Positions 31,467-42,664 of a stretch of DNA of 64,000 nt are shown here, in pieces (within the stretch, counting starts at the first letter, position 1; every line of letters starts with the position of its first letter). The DNA comes from Megalobrama amblycephala (Eukaryota; Chordata; Actinopteri; Cypriniformes; Xenocyprididae): NCBI RefSeq assembly GCF_018812025.1, contig NC_063049.1, positions 11,599,537 through 11,663,536 of the forward strand, given 5' to 3'. Both the position numbers and the translations under genes were made by a program. The notes below the pieces were generated by a model that had not been told where the DNA came from, did no database searches, and was given only the letters and a program-made list of their open reading frames with translations.

Positions 31467-34400
31467 GTACCCCCCCTCCACGGCCCGCTCCAGAGGGCCG
31501 AGGACCCCGACGCCGTGGTGGTCGTCCTCTTCCCCGCGGTGCCGGTCTCTCAGGGTGACTGTCGTGGAATGTTTGGAGTAAGTTGGGGTCTAAGATGTCA
31601 TTCCTTGGGACCCAGGAGTGTTCCTCGGGGCCGTATCCTTCCCAATCCACAAGGTATTCCAGCTGACCACCACGACGTCGGGAGTCCAAGATTTCCCGAA
31701 CCTCATATGCAGCTCCGTCCTCCAGGATGAGTGGAAGGGGGGGTTCGGCGGGAGCCACCTCAGGTCCTGTGGGAAGAACAGAAGGGTGGTGAGCTTTCAG
31801 GAGTGACACGTGGAAAGTGGGGTGTATACGATACCCTTGTGGAAGACGGAGTTGATAGGTGACTGGGTTGACCTGCTTGACGATAGGGAATGGGCCAATG
31901 ATCCTGGGACTCAGCTTTCTGCAGGGCAGACGCAGTCTGATGTCACGGGTGGATAGCCAAACCAACTGACCAGGCTGGAAGACAGGGGTGTTGGAACGTC
32001 GGAGGTCGGCTACCATCCTGCGTCTGCGCAGGGCTCGTTGCAGTTGATGGTGTGCTGAGTCCCAGACCCTCTCGCTCTCTCGGAACCAGTAATCCACTGC
32101 CGGAACGTTGGAGGGTTCCCCATCCCAGGGGAACAGTGGGGGTTGGTAGCCGAGTACGCACTGGAAAGGTGTGAGTCCTGTTGTAGACTGTCGGAGGGAG
32201 TTTTGGGCGTACTCGGCCCAACCCAGGAACTGGTTCCAAGAGTCCTGGTGGTCATGACAGAAGGTACGGAGGAAGCGGCCGATCTCCTGCACCTTCCTTT
32301 CCGTCTGCCCGTTCGATTGTGGGTGGTAACCGGATGTCAGGCTAACGGCCACACCTAGGAGGGAGTAGAACGATTTCCATACCCTGGATATGAATTGGGG
32401 CCCTCAGTCGGAGACAATGTCCTCGGGTATTCAAAAGTATCTGAAGACTTGGTTGAAGAGGATCTCAGCTGTTTCCATGGCAGTGGGTAATCCTGGAAGT
32501 GGGATTAGGCGGCATGATTTGGAGAACCGGTCCACAACAACTAGGATGGTGGTATTTCCGTCTGAGACAGGGAGATCAGTAATGAAATCCACTCCTAGGT
32601 GTGACCATGGGCGATCTAGAACGGGCAGCGGAAGGAGTTTCCCAGCTGGCAGATGACGAGGAGATTTGGAGATGGCACACTCCCTACAGCCCTGCACGTA
32701 CCTTCTGACATCCGATGCCATCCCTGGCCACCAGAAGCGTTCTTTAAGCAACGAGAGGGTTTCATTGACCCCCGGGTGACCAGTGCCAAGTGACGTGTGA
32801 GCCGAGTGGATGGTGGGAGTGCGTCGTGCCCGTGGAATGTAAAGCAAGCCGGGTGGACAGCCCGGCGGAGGGTTCGTGGAGGCATTGGAGGAGGGAATGG
32901 TCTCTTCTGACCAGGTAATAGGACTTACGATGAGAGAGCTCGGGATGATGGGTTCTGGTTCCTCGGTTTGTTCGTCAGGAGCATGAAGACGGGAGAGAGC
33001 GTCGGCCTTTACATTCTTGGTGCCTGGGCGGTATGAGATGGTATAATTGAAGCGGAAGAAAAACATCACCCAATGGGCTTGCCTGGGGTTCAGTCTCTTA
33101 GCTGATCGAAGATATTCAAGGTTTTTATGGCCAGTTAGCACCAGGAACGCGTGTTTGGCTCCATCCAGCCAATGCCTCCACTCTTCCAAGGCAAGCTTAA
33201 CAGCAAGAAGTTCCCTGTCACCGATGGAGTAGTTGACTTCCGCCGGGCTGAGCTTGCGGGAGATGAAGGCGCATGGATGGAGTCTACTTGGTGTCCCCTG
33301 CTGCTGCGACAACACCGCTCCCACTCCAGTTGTCGAGGCGTCCACTTCTACGACGAACTGTTTCTCTGGGTCTGGATGTACGAGTACGGGAGCGGTGGTG
33401 TAGGCTTCTTTGAGCTGGTTGAAGGCGTTGGTGGCTGCCGGGGTCCAGGACAGAGACTTGGGCTGATGACGGAGCAGGCTGGTGAGTGGATGGGCTATGG
33501 AACTGTAATCTTTGATGAAACGTCTGTAGAAATTGGAGAATCCGAGGAAGCGCTGGAGTTCTTTTATGGTGGTGGGTTCTGGCCAGTTGGTAATGGATTC
33601 CACCTTCCTCTCGTCCATCCGGATGCCACTGTGGTCGATGTTGTAGCCCAGGAATGAGACGGAAGGTTGGTGAAATAAACATTTCTCTGCCTTGAGGAAC
33701 AGGTTGTACTGGCGAAGCTTGGTGAGGACCTCCGCAACGTGTCGGCGATGTTCGGCCTGGCTCCGGGAGTATATGAGAATGTCGTCGATGTAGACTAGGA
33801 CAAAGCGGTGGAGAAACTCCCGGAGCACCTCATGAATGAAATCCTGGAATACGGAGGGGGCGTTGACCAGTCCATACGGCATTACTAGGTACTCGTAGTG
33901 GCCAGTAGGGGTGATGAAGGCGGTCTACCACTCGTCCCCCTCACGTATCCGGATGAGGTTGTACGCGCTGCGGAGGTCCAGCTTTGTAAACACAGTGGCA
34001 CCACGGAGATGTTCCAGGGCCGCTGGGACGAGAGGAAGGGGATACCGGAACTTGACGGTTATTTTGTTGAGGGAGCGATAATCAATGCAGGGCTGCAAGC
34101 CTCCGTCCTTTTTAGCCACAAAGAAGAAACTGGAAGCAGCAGGGGAAGTAGACGGCCTGATGTAACCTTGGGCGAGGGCCTCCTTGATGTAATCCTCCAT
34201 GGCCTTCTCCTCCGGGATGGAAAGTGGGTATATCTTACCCTTTGGCACTGGTTCACCCGGAAGCAGGTCGATGGCACAGTCCCATGGCCGGAGTGGAGGC
34301 AGCTTGGAGGCCCGCTGTGGGCAGAAGGGGGCGTAACACTTGGGGATGTCGACGGAGCGTTGTTCGACTGGACTTTCGATGGACGTGGCGCAGAGAGAGA

Positions 34401-35730
34401 GGTCAGGCAAAGAAGATGGTGAAACAGGAAGTTCAGTCAGGCAGTGAGAGAAGCAAGTGTCGCCCCACTTCAGGATTTCGCCCGTCTTCCAGGAGATGAT
34501 CGGGTTATGCTGCTCCAACCAGGGGCGCCCCAGAACCACGTCAGCAGTTGAGTCCTCCAGAACCAGCATATGAGCCTCTTCCCGGTGTAGTAAACCAACT
34601 TGAATGGTCACTGGTCCAGCCACGGTGCGGATGCGCTTATGGCTCTGGGGTCTGCCGGTTAGTGAGTTGAGCGTGTAGATGGTAGGAGACGGAGTGGTCT
34701 TGATACGAAGGAGGCGGCAGATGGCTCCGGAGATGAAGTTGCCGGCTGACCCCGAGTCGATGAGCGCGACCACTGAAAGGGAGACATTGGCGGCAGTAAG
34801 ATTGACGACAGTAGTGAGTGGTTTCAACTTATGAGTAGCAGGAATAATGGCACTCACCAGGGGTCGCGGCGGTCGTGTGGGGCATGCAGCAATAGCGTGC
34901 CCGGGTTCACCACAGTAGAGACAGAGACAGAGGGTCAGCCGGCGGCGGCGTTCTTCAGAAGATAGACGAGAATGTTCAACATCCATAGGTGTTTGGGCTG
35001 GTTCTGGGGTGCTGACGGGTTCGGATCGGCAGAGGAGCACGTTGGAGAGGGACTGGTCCTGGTGCTCTAGGATGCACGCTTGCATGCGAGTGGCGCAGCG
35101 AATGGAGAGCTGGATGAACTTTTCGAGGCCGATGGAGTCCTCGCAAGCAGCGAGATGCAGCCGCACCCGAGGTTCCAAACCTTGGCGATACGTCGTTATT
35201 AGAGCTTGTTCATTCCATCCGCTGAGTGCTGCAAGCGTTCTGAATTGCAAAGCATAGTCGTAAACAGACAGAGATCCTTGTTTCAAATTATAAAGTTTCT
35301 CACCAGCTGAAGAGTCCGTGATCGGTTGCCAGAACACTTCCCGGAAGTGGGAAATAAACGCCGAGTAGGATTGGGTTACAGCGCCCCGCTGGGACCAGAT
35401 GGAGTCGGCCCACTTTAATGCTTTGCCACTGAGCTGAGATATGATGAACGCTATTTTGGAGGTGTCACTCGGGTACAGGTGCGGCTGCATCTCCAGGACC
35501 AGTGTGCATTGCAGCAGGAAGCCGCTGCAATCCTCCGCCGATCCTGAGTAGGGCGCCGGTTTGGCCATGGGACTGGCGTGCGGCGGCAGTGAAGGAGGAG
35601 TGTTGACATGGCTGGTGGTGTTAGCTGGTGCAGGTGAAGGGACAGTAACTGGAGATGGCGGTGGATGATGAGTGGATAACGTGCGCTGAAGCGCATCCAC
35701 GAGTTCCTGGAACGGATCTGGCTGGCTCAT
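31357..35730 (-). pseudogene. gag-pol polyprotein gene of the gypsy element, three nonsense codons
   Basis: One reading frame of 1,457 codons from ATG at 35730 to TAA/TGA at 31357-31359. Residues 1-260 are gag (starting MSQPDPFQELVDAL, Pro-rich then the helical capsid-like region FREVFWQPITDS). A CCHC zinc knuckle lies at 270-283 (CLYCGEPGHAIAAC). The aspartic protease DSG is at about 325-327, with ADVVLGRPWL near 398. RT has LDLRSAY at about 584 and an intact YIDD at 647-650. RNase H keeps EVDAS and DREL, but the expected TDHKNL box reads TGHKNL, so a catalytic Asp is lost. Integrase has the HHCC zinc region (GTGHPG, GCRECAI), the D, D and E boxes ([18 protein letters not shown]), then a C-terminal chromodomain ([25 protein letters not shown]). 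Stops: TAG at 33925-33927, TGA at 32431-32433, TGA at 32404-32406. Otherwise there is no frameshift. Gag and pol share one frame, so no frameshift signal is needed. Confidence 0.95.
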
Positions 35731-35759
35731 ACTGGGTCTGCAGTGTTGGTCCGGTCTTC

Positions 35760-36239
35760 TGTTACGGTATATAGGAGACAGACACAGATGTCACGGGTAA
35801 TGGATATTTATTTGACCACAGTAGAGCAGGTGAACACACACAGGTGAGTGAACTGGTTATATTGGAGTTTAAGCAGGTAGTATGAGGAATAGTTACTGTC
35901 CTTTCTCTTTGCAGGTAGATGTAAGTCGGTGCTTGGGGATCGCTGGAGCACAGAAGAGATCGCTGGAGAACTGAGGAGCTGACGGAAACACACCCACACA
36001 GCAGACGAGGCACACAGAGGGAAGGAGACACGCTGGAGACAGGTGAGTATTCGAAGAGGAGTCCTTGAGGTAAGCATAACCTGGGTATATGCGAACGAGA
36101 CCGGACGTGGAGTGCTGTGTGCGTGTGGGTTAAATAGTGCTGTTGATTAGTGCGATGATGAGGTGCAGGTGGCGGTGATCAGTATTCTGGTGATGGCGTG
36201 CGTTGTGATTGGAGGTTGGAACCTGACGTGTCTGTGACA
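35760..36239 (-). repeat. 5' LTR of the gypsy element (right copy)
   Basis: 480 bp, acting as promoter-side LTR for the minus-strand gag-pol gene. On the coding strand the gag ATG lies about 30 bp beyond the LTR end, leaving very little room for a leader. I could not match the bases just inside the LTR (GAAGACCGGACC) to a specific tRNA primer. Confidence 0.95.
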
Positions 36240-36350
36240 CACCCTATGTCTTCCTTTTTATACTTTGGCATTGAGCATATAAACATTCCACTAAGAGGAG
36301 GTAACATCAACTTAATTAGAAAAAGAATTTTTTGGCTTTTTGGCTTTTAA
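36240..36350 (+). pseudogene. Penelope endonuclease, last part after the gypsy insertion
   Basis: Starting from the second CACCC copy, the frame that was broken at 30983 resumes as SFLYFGIEHINIPLRGG and INLIRKRIFWLFGF before TAA at 36348-36350. G-I-E-H and R-G-G followed by an E/R-x-FW segment are the usual C-terminal landmarks of Penelope endonucleases. This shows that the gypsy element entered a then continuous frame without loss of host bases. The final 10-15 residues usual in the family appear to be missing. Confidence 0.85.
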
Positions 36351-36899
36351 GAACTACATTACATTTTGTTAGTATATTAAGGGATCTGAAACTTGAAAAC
36401 AACCATGTACAGCATATGCACATTTGCATATTGTACACCACCATGCTGATAGCCTTGTTAAAATACTTAACTAGATGACAATTCGAAAAAAAAAAAATTC
36501 AAAGCAGGCATTGTCATAAGGACTGTGGCACACTGTCAAAAAAAAAAAAAAAAAAATGCAGAAATTATACCTTTAGTCGTACCCCAGTGTCGTTCAATAG
36601 CTTGTCACTGGGACAGTACCCTTAAAAGGACAACTTTGTACCTTATCAACCCCTAAAAGGTGCATTTTTGTATATAGTAATATGTACCCTTAAAGTACGA
36701 TATTGCTTTGGGTACTGCCACAGTGAGCGCCTCTCTCTCTCTCTCACTCTCTCTTTTTTGGAGAGTGCATGGGCTTTTTATTCAGAACTAATATATAGTT
36801 TTCTTTTTAATCAAATTTGTATGTCAAATTGTGCTTGATAATGTAGTCATTCTCATTGCCAATCGTGCCATTTGTGTTTGGGGAAACCCAGGAATAATA
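36351..36899. repeat. Repeat fragment with ACCCTTAAAAGG words
   Basis: At about 36560-36720 words such as GGGACAGTACCCTTAAAAGG, GTACCTTATCAACCCC and TGTACCCTTAAAGTAC belong to a repeat I recognise from cyprinid genomes, bounded by A runs (36541-36557) and a CT run (36731-36751). No coding capacity. Confidence 0.5.
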
Positions 36900-36900
36900 C

Positions 36901-36935
<35 letters not shown>

Positions 36936-36937
36936 TA
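36900..36937. repeat. (TAA)n microsatellite
   Basis: About twelve TAA/AAT units. Confidence 0.9.
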
Positions 36938-37999
36938 TTTATTTACAAGAAATCACATTTTAATACAAAAACAGGAAGAGGTAGGGACATGTTTTTCCAA
37001 TATAGTTAGATGCATGCTTTTTCAACGAGTCTAGGTTGATCATTTCAAATCAAACAATTTCAAAAATCTTATTTTAACATCTATTTTGCTCTTCACACTA
37101 AACTGATTTAAACCTATAAAATAATTAGATTCATTATTAAGTCATGGGGACATAAATATAACACAAACATTGCCATTTCCTGTTTTTTTTTTTTTTTTTT
37201 CTCCATGACTTAATCACATTTATTAACATTGTATTTATTAACATTGTACATCTTAAAACATAAAACATATCTAGACCTGAATTGAAACATCAGTCTTAAA
37301 TTTCAGGTAGGAGCTTTTTGACAAAGGGTTTCCTGGTAGAGCTCTAATGTGAAGGTTCGACTTAGAGGTCACATACACACACTCACACGAACATGAATTA
37401 CAGAAGTGAACTGGTGCAAGATTTGACACTGATCATTCATACTTCTTGTCCATTTTCTCAGACAGTGGGGTGCAGTGACAAGGGAAATTGTCTCTCTAAT
37501 CCAGTAGATGAGTCTGCTTTTTGTTTGCACCCAGCCTTGCAGAAAAAGAGCCACAGGGGATTGAAGCTACAATTCTTGTGCATTATGACTGCTCAAAAGC
37601 TTACTGCTGCCTCTGCAAAGATTGACACATCAAAACAGATTCATTCGTTTGAAATGCAATTGCTGGAATTTCTGGACGTTTTTCTGCTTGATGTCTACAA
37701 GATATGATCACTGTTCAGTTATGCAGGGCATGCAATGTATTATAATGCTTTACAGTCACATTTATTCTTGATTCAGGCTTTACATATGTATTAATATTCT
37801 TAATACTACTACTATTTCTACTAATAATAATGATAATACAATAATATTTTTATTGTATTCGATCAGTCTTTGATCATTCTTACTTAAATGCATGTACTGC
37901 ATTACACATATATGGTGCATCAATCTTTTATGTCAAATACTATAATCAAATAATACTTAGTAAATTCTAGTAAATAAGAATAATTAGTTACAGTTGGCT
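36938..37999. other. Gene-free stretch, possible regulatory sequence at its right
   Basis: A T run lies at 37182-37201. A 104-codon open frame at 37393-37707 has no recognisable domain, no splice or promoter context, and lies in otherwise complex sequence (37500-37780). I do not call it a gene. Confidence 0.4.
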
Positions 38000-39375
38000 A
38001 GATATTTAAAGCAACATAATTAATTCATTTCTGATCCAGGTACAATGCCTATGTAATTCAGTATCAATTTGTTGGGATGTACTCAGGACAGCTAATGACA
38101 GTATAATAGGATTATATTCTGTGCTTCTGTGGTGTTGATGCCTAATAATGAGATTAATTGAATGAGTGTAATTTGGAGAGAGTTAAACCCCCAGTGGCTG
38201 CAAAATAACCTGTAATACAGGCCTCTAAACAGCTGTGTCAACCACTAACATTCTTTTTTGTGATCCAGGGAATTTCCATCCCCTGGAATACACAACTACG
38301 AATTGATTTTGTTAAGTGTGCAGAGATCAGATTTGTTTTAAACTGTTTGTTGTTGTTTTTTATTCTTCTTCTCGTATTCTCGTTGGCTGAAGTGTGAGCT
38401 GCTAGGCTAGGCTAAGCTTTGGCACACATACATGGATAATTATTATTAACTTCCAGTTCATTTAGCTGCTCTAATGCTAATTTCAACTTCAGAAATTAAA
38501 ATAAATAAGGTCATTATCATCCGCTAGTACATTTGCATATCTCACAGGTGTACTTATCCCCAAGCATTACAGACAGAAACGTTCCCCAAGTCAAATCAGT
38601 CAGCTCCAAACCAACAAAAAGGAGAGGTGCTCATTTAGCCCAAAATTTGCACCCAGCACAAAAATCATGCAAATGAATCCCCAGCACTCAATTGGAAGAC
38701 ACAGCATTTAGGTGACATTAATCAAAACTAAATATGCAGGCAAAGGTGAGGTAATCCCAGCCGTCCCTGGTACAGTCGTAGCTGCTGGCAGCCCTGTCGG
38801 TTCTATTCTGCTGTTCTGAATGAGGAGGTCTGTAATAGAGTGCTGCGATAGAAATTTTGAGATTTTGAGTTTTTTAAGGTAGGTTATTGAAATGAAATTT
38901 TCTTTTATGAAAAATCATCATTTGTGTCAAAACTGTCATTATGTTTGTGAAGGTCTTCACACATCCAGGTCAATGATGATTTGACAGTAGCCTACATTGA
39001 TAAATTCGAATTTGCATGTGAAATATAAGTCAAATCAGAATTTACTACATTACATATGCTGTATAGCTAGGTTTTCAAACTTACTTCTTCTTCCTAGTTA
39101 TATCACAGGTCCTACCTCTTGGTTCAACATTCATATCAGTATGTTCATGTCATGTTTGTTCATGTTTGAGCAATAGTAAGTAGAAATTATTGATGCTTGC
39201 CTTAGCAAACACCTTTAAAAGAACTTACAAACCACATTGCTACATGGCAGAAAGAGGCGTAGATAAAATGCTGACTCATAATCTGAGTTTAAGATAAATG
39301 AGGGGCAGTTACATTGCTCTTGTTGATTAAACTTGACAAAAATAAACTCCTCTAATACTTATAGACAGACAGAGT
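38000..39375. other. Candidate conserved non-coding cluster, part 1 (inferred)
   Basis: Blocks at about 38030-38260 (CTAATAATGAGATTAATTGAATG) and 38500-38800 (ATGCAAATGAATCCCCAGCAC, ACATTAATCAAAACTAAATATGC) are complex, repeat-free and rich in homeodomain and POU-like words. No open frames. The inference rests on composition. Confidence 0.4.
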
Positions 39376-40080
39376 GACAGAATCAGTAACAGATGATGAT
39401 CTAAGTCATCAGTCATCTTTTAACCCATTACTGTCACTAAACATCGGCATTTAAACAGACAGAAATGTCTCCAGTCTATCTTGTATACTGCAGAGATACT
39501 GTAACGAAACTGTGACAGAAAAGCTGATAAGAGAAGTCATTGTAAGTGCAGCAATCCTCCCTCCCTATAAGCGTTTAATGGACAGTGAAAGCGAACGTGC
39601 TGTTCATGGCGGGAGAGCCACATTGCCGCACACCTCTCATCCCTGAAAGACCAACGAAGACAACCTGCAAATGCACCTCTTCCCCAGTCATGTGGCATCC
39701 GTGTACTTCATAACAAAGAGTGGTTACGTAGGAAGAGCCTGCGAGGGGCTAGCATCAGGGCAGTGGTGCAGAAAGGGCTTAGAGTCGATCAGACCTTCCC
39801 CTGGCAGCACCACACATTGAAATGCAAATATCTAGGCAGGGTTTCCACCCCGTGCGCCACTCACAAATTGAAAAGCAGTTTTTATCTATGCTAATGCAAG
39901 CATGGTAATTGAAGTTAATCAATCAATGCTAGCTTTCACTAAAACCTTGAACATGATTGAATAAAGTAATTATCATTCAGGGAAGAATGATGAAGTTGTA
40001 GACAGCATGAACCTTATTAAAGGAGGATTTTGAGTCACAATGGCTTAATTTAGCGGGCATCCTCTCTTTGCCTCTTTTCT
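39376..40080. other. Candidate conserved non-coding cluster, part 2 (inferred)
   Basis: A 700-bp unique-looking block including GAAATGCAAATATCTAGGC (about 39819) and AATTGAAGTTAATCAATCAATG (about 39909). It lacks long open frames and repeat ends. A T run follows at 40117-40132. Confidence 0.4.
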
Positions 40081-40229
40081 CTCCCTGGCTCATTTTCTAC
40101 ATCCTCTTGCTACATTTTTTTTTTTTTTTTTTGGAGATATCTCCTGCTATCTCTCTTGTCCTAAACACATGGTTACACCGAAGCTACATTTTTCCCAAGG
40201 AGCAATAGTCTTGCTGTACCATTTAAATA

Positions 40230-41330
40230 TCTCTGCTGTCGTAATGCTATCAAGAACAGAGGCAGGGTGGATTCAGTTAATGAGTTGTCATTCAGTCAAA
40301 GCCAGACTAAAAGATGACTGAAATTAATCCTCCCTTTATAATGTCTTTGATAAGCTCAATTAAGCTTCAACCTGCCAAATTGGCATTTTTTTCCCCCTAA
40401 AGTGACACCTCCCCTCCGAAGCTTCATGTAAAATCTCCCCCTTAAGGAAATGTGACATTCCCTTTAGCTGGACTCAACCCTGGCCCCTCTAATTCACACT
40501 TGATGTTTCTGTTATTTCAAGGTAAAATGACACACATACATGACTGCTGAAGTAGCGGATGAGAAAGAGATGTCCATGCCAACCGTCCTAGAGCTCGGCA
40601 GCCTCCTCCCAGGGTGCGCTCCTGTCAGGAAAGGAGGAGGTAATTTAGCCTCCTTCTTTGGTCGGGCCCTGGCTCTCTGCCTCTGGCTGGGCTAGTTAAA
40701 GACCTTCTCCGGTATGTCACCCGGTTTAATATTCACCCTACATAATTATGCAGGATTCACAGTGCTATCAAACTGCAATTCAAATTAGTTCAGGATTAAA
40801 GGCATAGCGCAGTGCTGCTTCCTTAATTGCATTGTACTGCACTGATCACATTCAAATAGCCATTACTCATTCCCTCTGTAGAGCAATAAGTCATAGGGAT
40901 TAATGCTCGGGCAGGTGACAGGGCCAGACCATTAAAAGGCAGTTATGCAGAAAGCATGGCTGAGTTTTATTCACGTTAATGAAATCAGCGAAATGAAACT
41001 GTAATAGATTTATCAAAGCTCCGATGGATTTGCAGTAAATCAGTTTGATTCAGGCAATCAAACTGGACAATAGAGATAGTTTTCAGACGGCGTTGCCGGG
41101 CGGCACGAGGCGGCATGTGAGGAGAGCTGATATTCTTCTGCACTCGGATTTGTGGCGCGCGGCATGCCGGCGGCCTATTCCCAGAGCGGGACGGCTAATT
41201 TCAGACAGCTGAACGTGCCAGTGCAGTGACTGATAAAACATACGGCCTTCCAGTTCAATGGCATATTCCTCTACCCATGCTGTCACAAATCCCCTTTTTT
41301 TTCTTCTTTTACTCTGTCTTCCCCTGCCTC
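40230..41330. other. Candidate conserved non-coding cluster, part 3 (strongest)
   Basis: The longest unbroken complex block of the window. It has CTACATAATTATGCAGGATT (about 40739), TTCCTTAATTGCATTG, GGGATTAATGCTCGGG, CACGTTAATGAAATC and a GC-rich island-like patch (41090-41200: GGCGTTGCCGGGCGGC, GCGCGCGGCATGCCGGCGGCC) that contrasts with the AT-rich surroundings. A 67-codon minus frame at 41083-41286 has no recognisable domain. I infer an enhancer-like element of a developmental regulator, gene unknown. Confidence 0.45.
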
Positions 41331-41771
41331 ACTTTGCTCAATATATCTCTGGGTCGTGTCTGATGAATGTAACCCTTGAGAAAGTGGTTGAGATGGATGT
41401 CCAGGATAAATTTACCTTTAAATAATTTTAAAAATCTTACACCAGTTATAGCTATGCATAGTCTTAGGGAATCTACTTGTAAACCGTAGCATGCAGAGCT
41501 TCATAATATGAAGTAATTCAACTACAGTCAAACTTTCTTTTGCAACAGAAGTTAGCTTAACTACAATACAAGTATGTATATACAGTATAGTCAACGTTAA
41601 AATACAGTTTCAGCATAATAATAGACAATTCGGACAATAGGTTGATTTTCCTGAAACGTAAACACTGTAACTCTGTGGCACTTTCAAAAGATTTGGGAAA
41701 GCTACAAAAAAAAAAAAAAAAAAGCTCTCTCCACAGTACTCCTCACCATCCAGTACCAGGGTCCTATAATC

Positions 41772-41814
<43 letters not shown>

Positions 41815-41960
41815 TTATTAAATGACCTGTACTGAAAAGATACTGAGTTTTGATGTGGCCTTAATGAGTCGTCTACTGTATGGCATAAATTCAAATTAAA
41901 ACCAATTAACCCCAATCAGTAGAACTTCATCTAAACCCTTTTTTCCCCTTTTTTTATGGT
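41331..41960. other. Gene-free stretch with (TTTC)n
   Basis: Holds an A run at 41706-41723 and a (CTTT)n array at 41771-41816. Nothing else recognised. Confidence 0.6.
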
Positions 41961-42340
41961 TCAGTGCTGACTAAATCATTGATTAGGCTCAGTGAGCAGC
42001 ATTACTAAATGACCATCTGAGTGGCAAAGAAGCCTGTTAGCCCTAATAGAGAGGCCACAGTCATTATACCTCTCTCTCTCCTGCTCTCTCTCACTAATCT
42101 AATATCAACTTTTCTTATTAAGGTCTTACAAGCTTGTCTGCCTTCGTTTTGACTTTGGCCCATTTGCTTGGGGAAAAATGTTAAGTAGAAATCTAAGCTC
42201 ATTTGAGGCTGAAATCCTATTGAGCATTTTGCTTCCTGGACTTGCGTGAATGTACACAATGTTTACATGTCTCGTTAATAAAATGACTCCGGCCATATGT
42301 TGAATTAATACCAAGAAATTTGTTCTTGATGGAGAGCTGT
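41961..42340. other. Candidate conserved non-coding element (inferred)
   Basis: A complex block with CATTGATTAGGCTCAGTGAG, CTAATCTAATATC and GAATGTACACAATGTTTACATG (forkhead-like). No repeat ends. Inferred only. Confidence 0.35.
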
Positions 42341-42664
42341 ATTTATAAAACCATGTAATGCTAAATACATTGCTTTTTACAGACACTTTTTTTTTGTTTG
42401 TTTGGTTTCTTTGTACCATGTCCTAGAGGTTGCTGGTAAATTATAGAATTTCATAAAGAACACATATAAAATTCTTCAGTTAGGGATATTTATAAGCTCC
42501 GCTTGCATACCAGTGTCCATATTTGTCAAGAGATTATCTATATAGAGTTAGCAGAATTAATATAGATGTGGTCTTGAGAATTTCAACAGAATTGTAATTC
42601 TAGACATGTCTTTAGATGCAGCCAGGACAAATGTGTTAAATAATACAAAAATGACAATGAAATA

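Larger units (their letters stand above)
30984..36239 (-). mobile_element. Ty3/gypsy chromodomain retrotransposon, near-complete, 5,256 bp
   Basis: Bounded by LTRs at 30984-31466 and 35760-36239 and flanked by CACCC on both sides (30979-30983, 36240-36244). It is transcribed right to left: 5' LTR at the right, a very short leader of about 30 bp, a single gag-pol frame (35730 to 31357), a purine-rich tract (GGAGGGGGG on the coding strand, next to 31467) and the 3' LTR at the left. Gene order is gag, protease, RT, RNase H, integrase and chromodomain, as in Ty3/gypsy chromoviruses such as the fish sushi-like group. Only three nonsense codons break the frame, and the LTRs differ at about eight substitutions plus one small indel by eye. 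It is a young insertion. Confidence 0.95.
29985..36350 (+). mobile_element. Penelope-like element, 5'-truncated and split by a gypsy insertion
   Basis: Plus-strand fragment with the end of the reverse transcriptase and a GIY-YIG endonuclease. The Ty3/gypsy element at 30984-36239 splits the endonuclease gene at a CACCC site that was duplicated. The coding sequence resumes in the correct frame at 36240 and ends at a TAA at 36348-36350. The 5' end lies only a few bases from the right end of the 28172-29981 repeat. That fits either insertion next to it or 5' truncation there. Confidence 0.85.

Noticed and set aside
33898..34422. Plus-strand open frames of 170 or so codons inside the gypsy element (also 33151-33657)
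   Set aside because: Antisense shadows of the minus-strand gag-pol frame. The real reading is fixed by RT, protease and integrase motifs.
35762..36031. 89-codon minus-strand frame present in both LTRs (also 30986-31255)
   Set aside because: It occurs twice because the LTRs are duplicates. No domain, and it lies in regulatory LTR sequence.
37393..37707. 104-codon plus-strand open frame
   Set aside because: No recognisable domain, no promoter or splice context, and composition like the non-coding neighbourhood. Chance is sufficient.
41083..41286. 67-codon minus-strand frame in the GC-rich patch
   Set aside because: Explained by local GC content. No homology recognised and no codon-like pattern beyond that.
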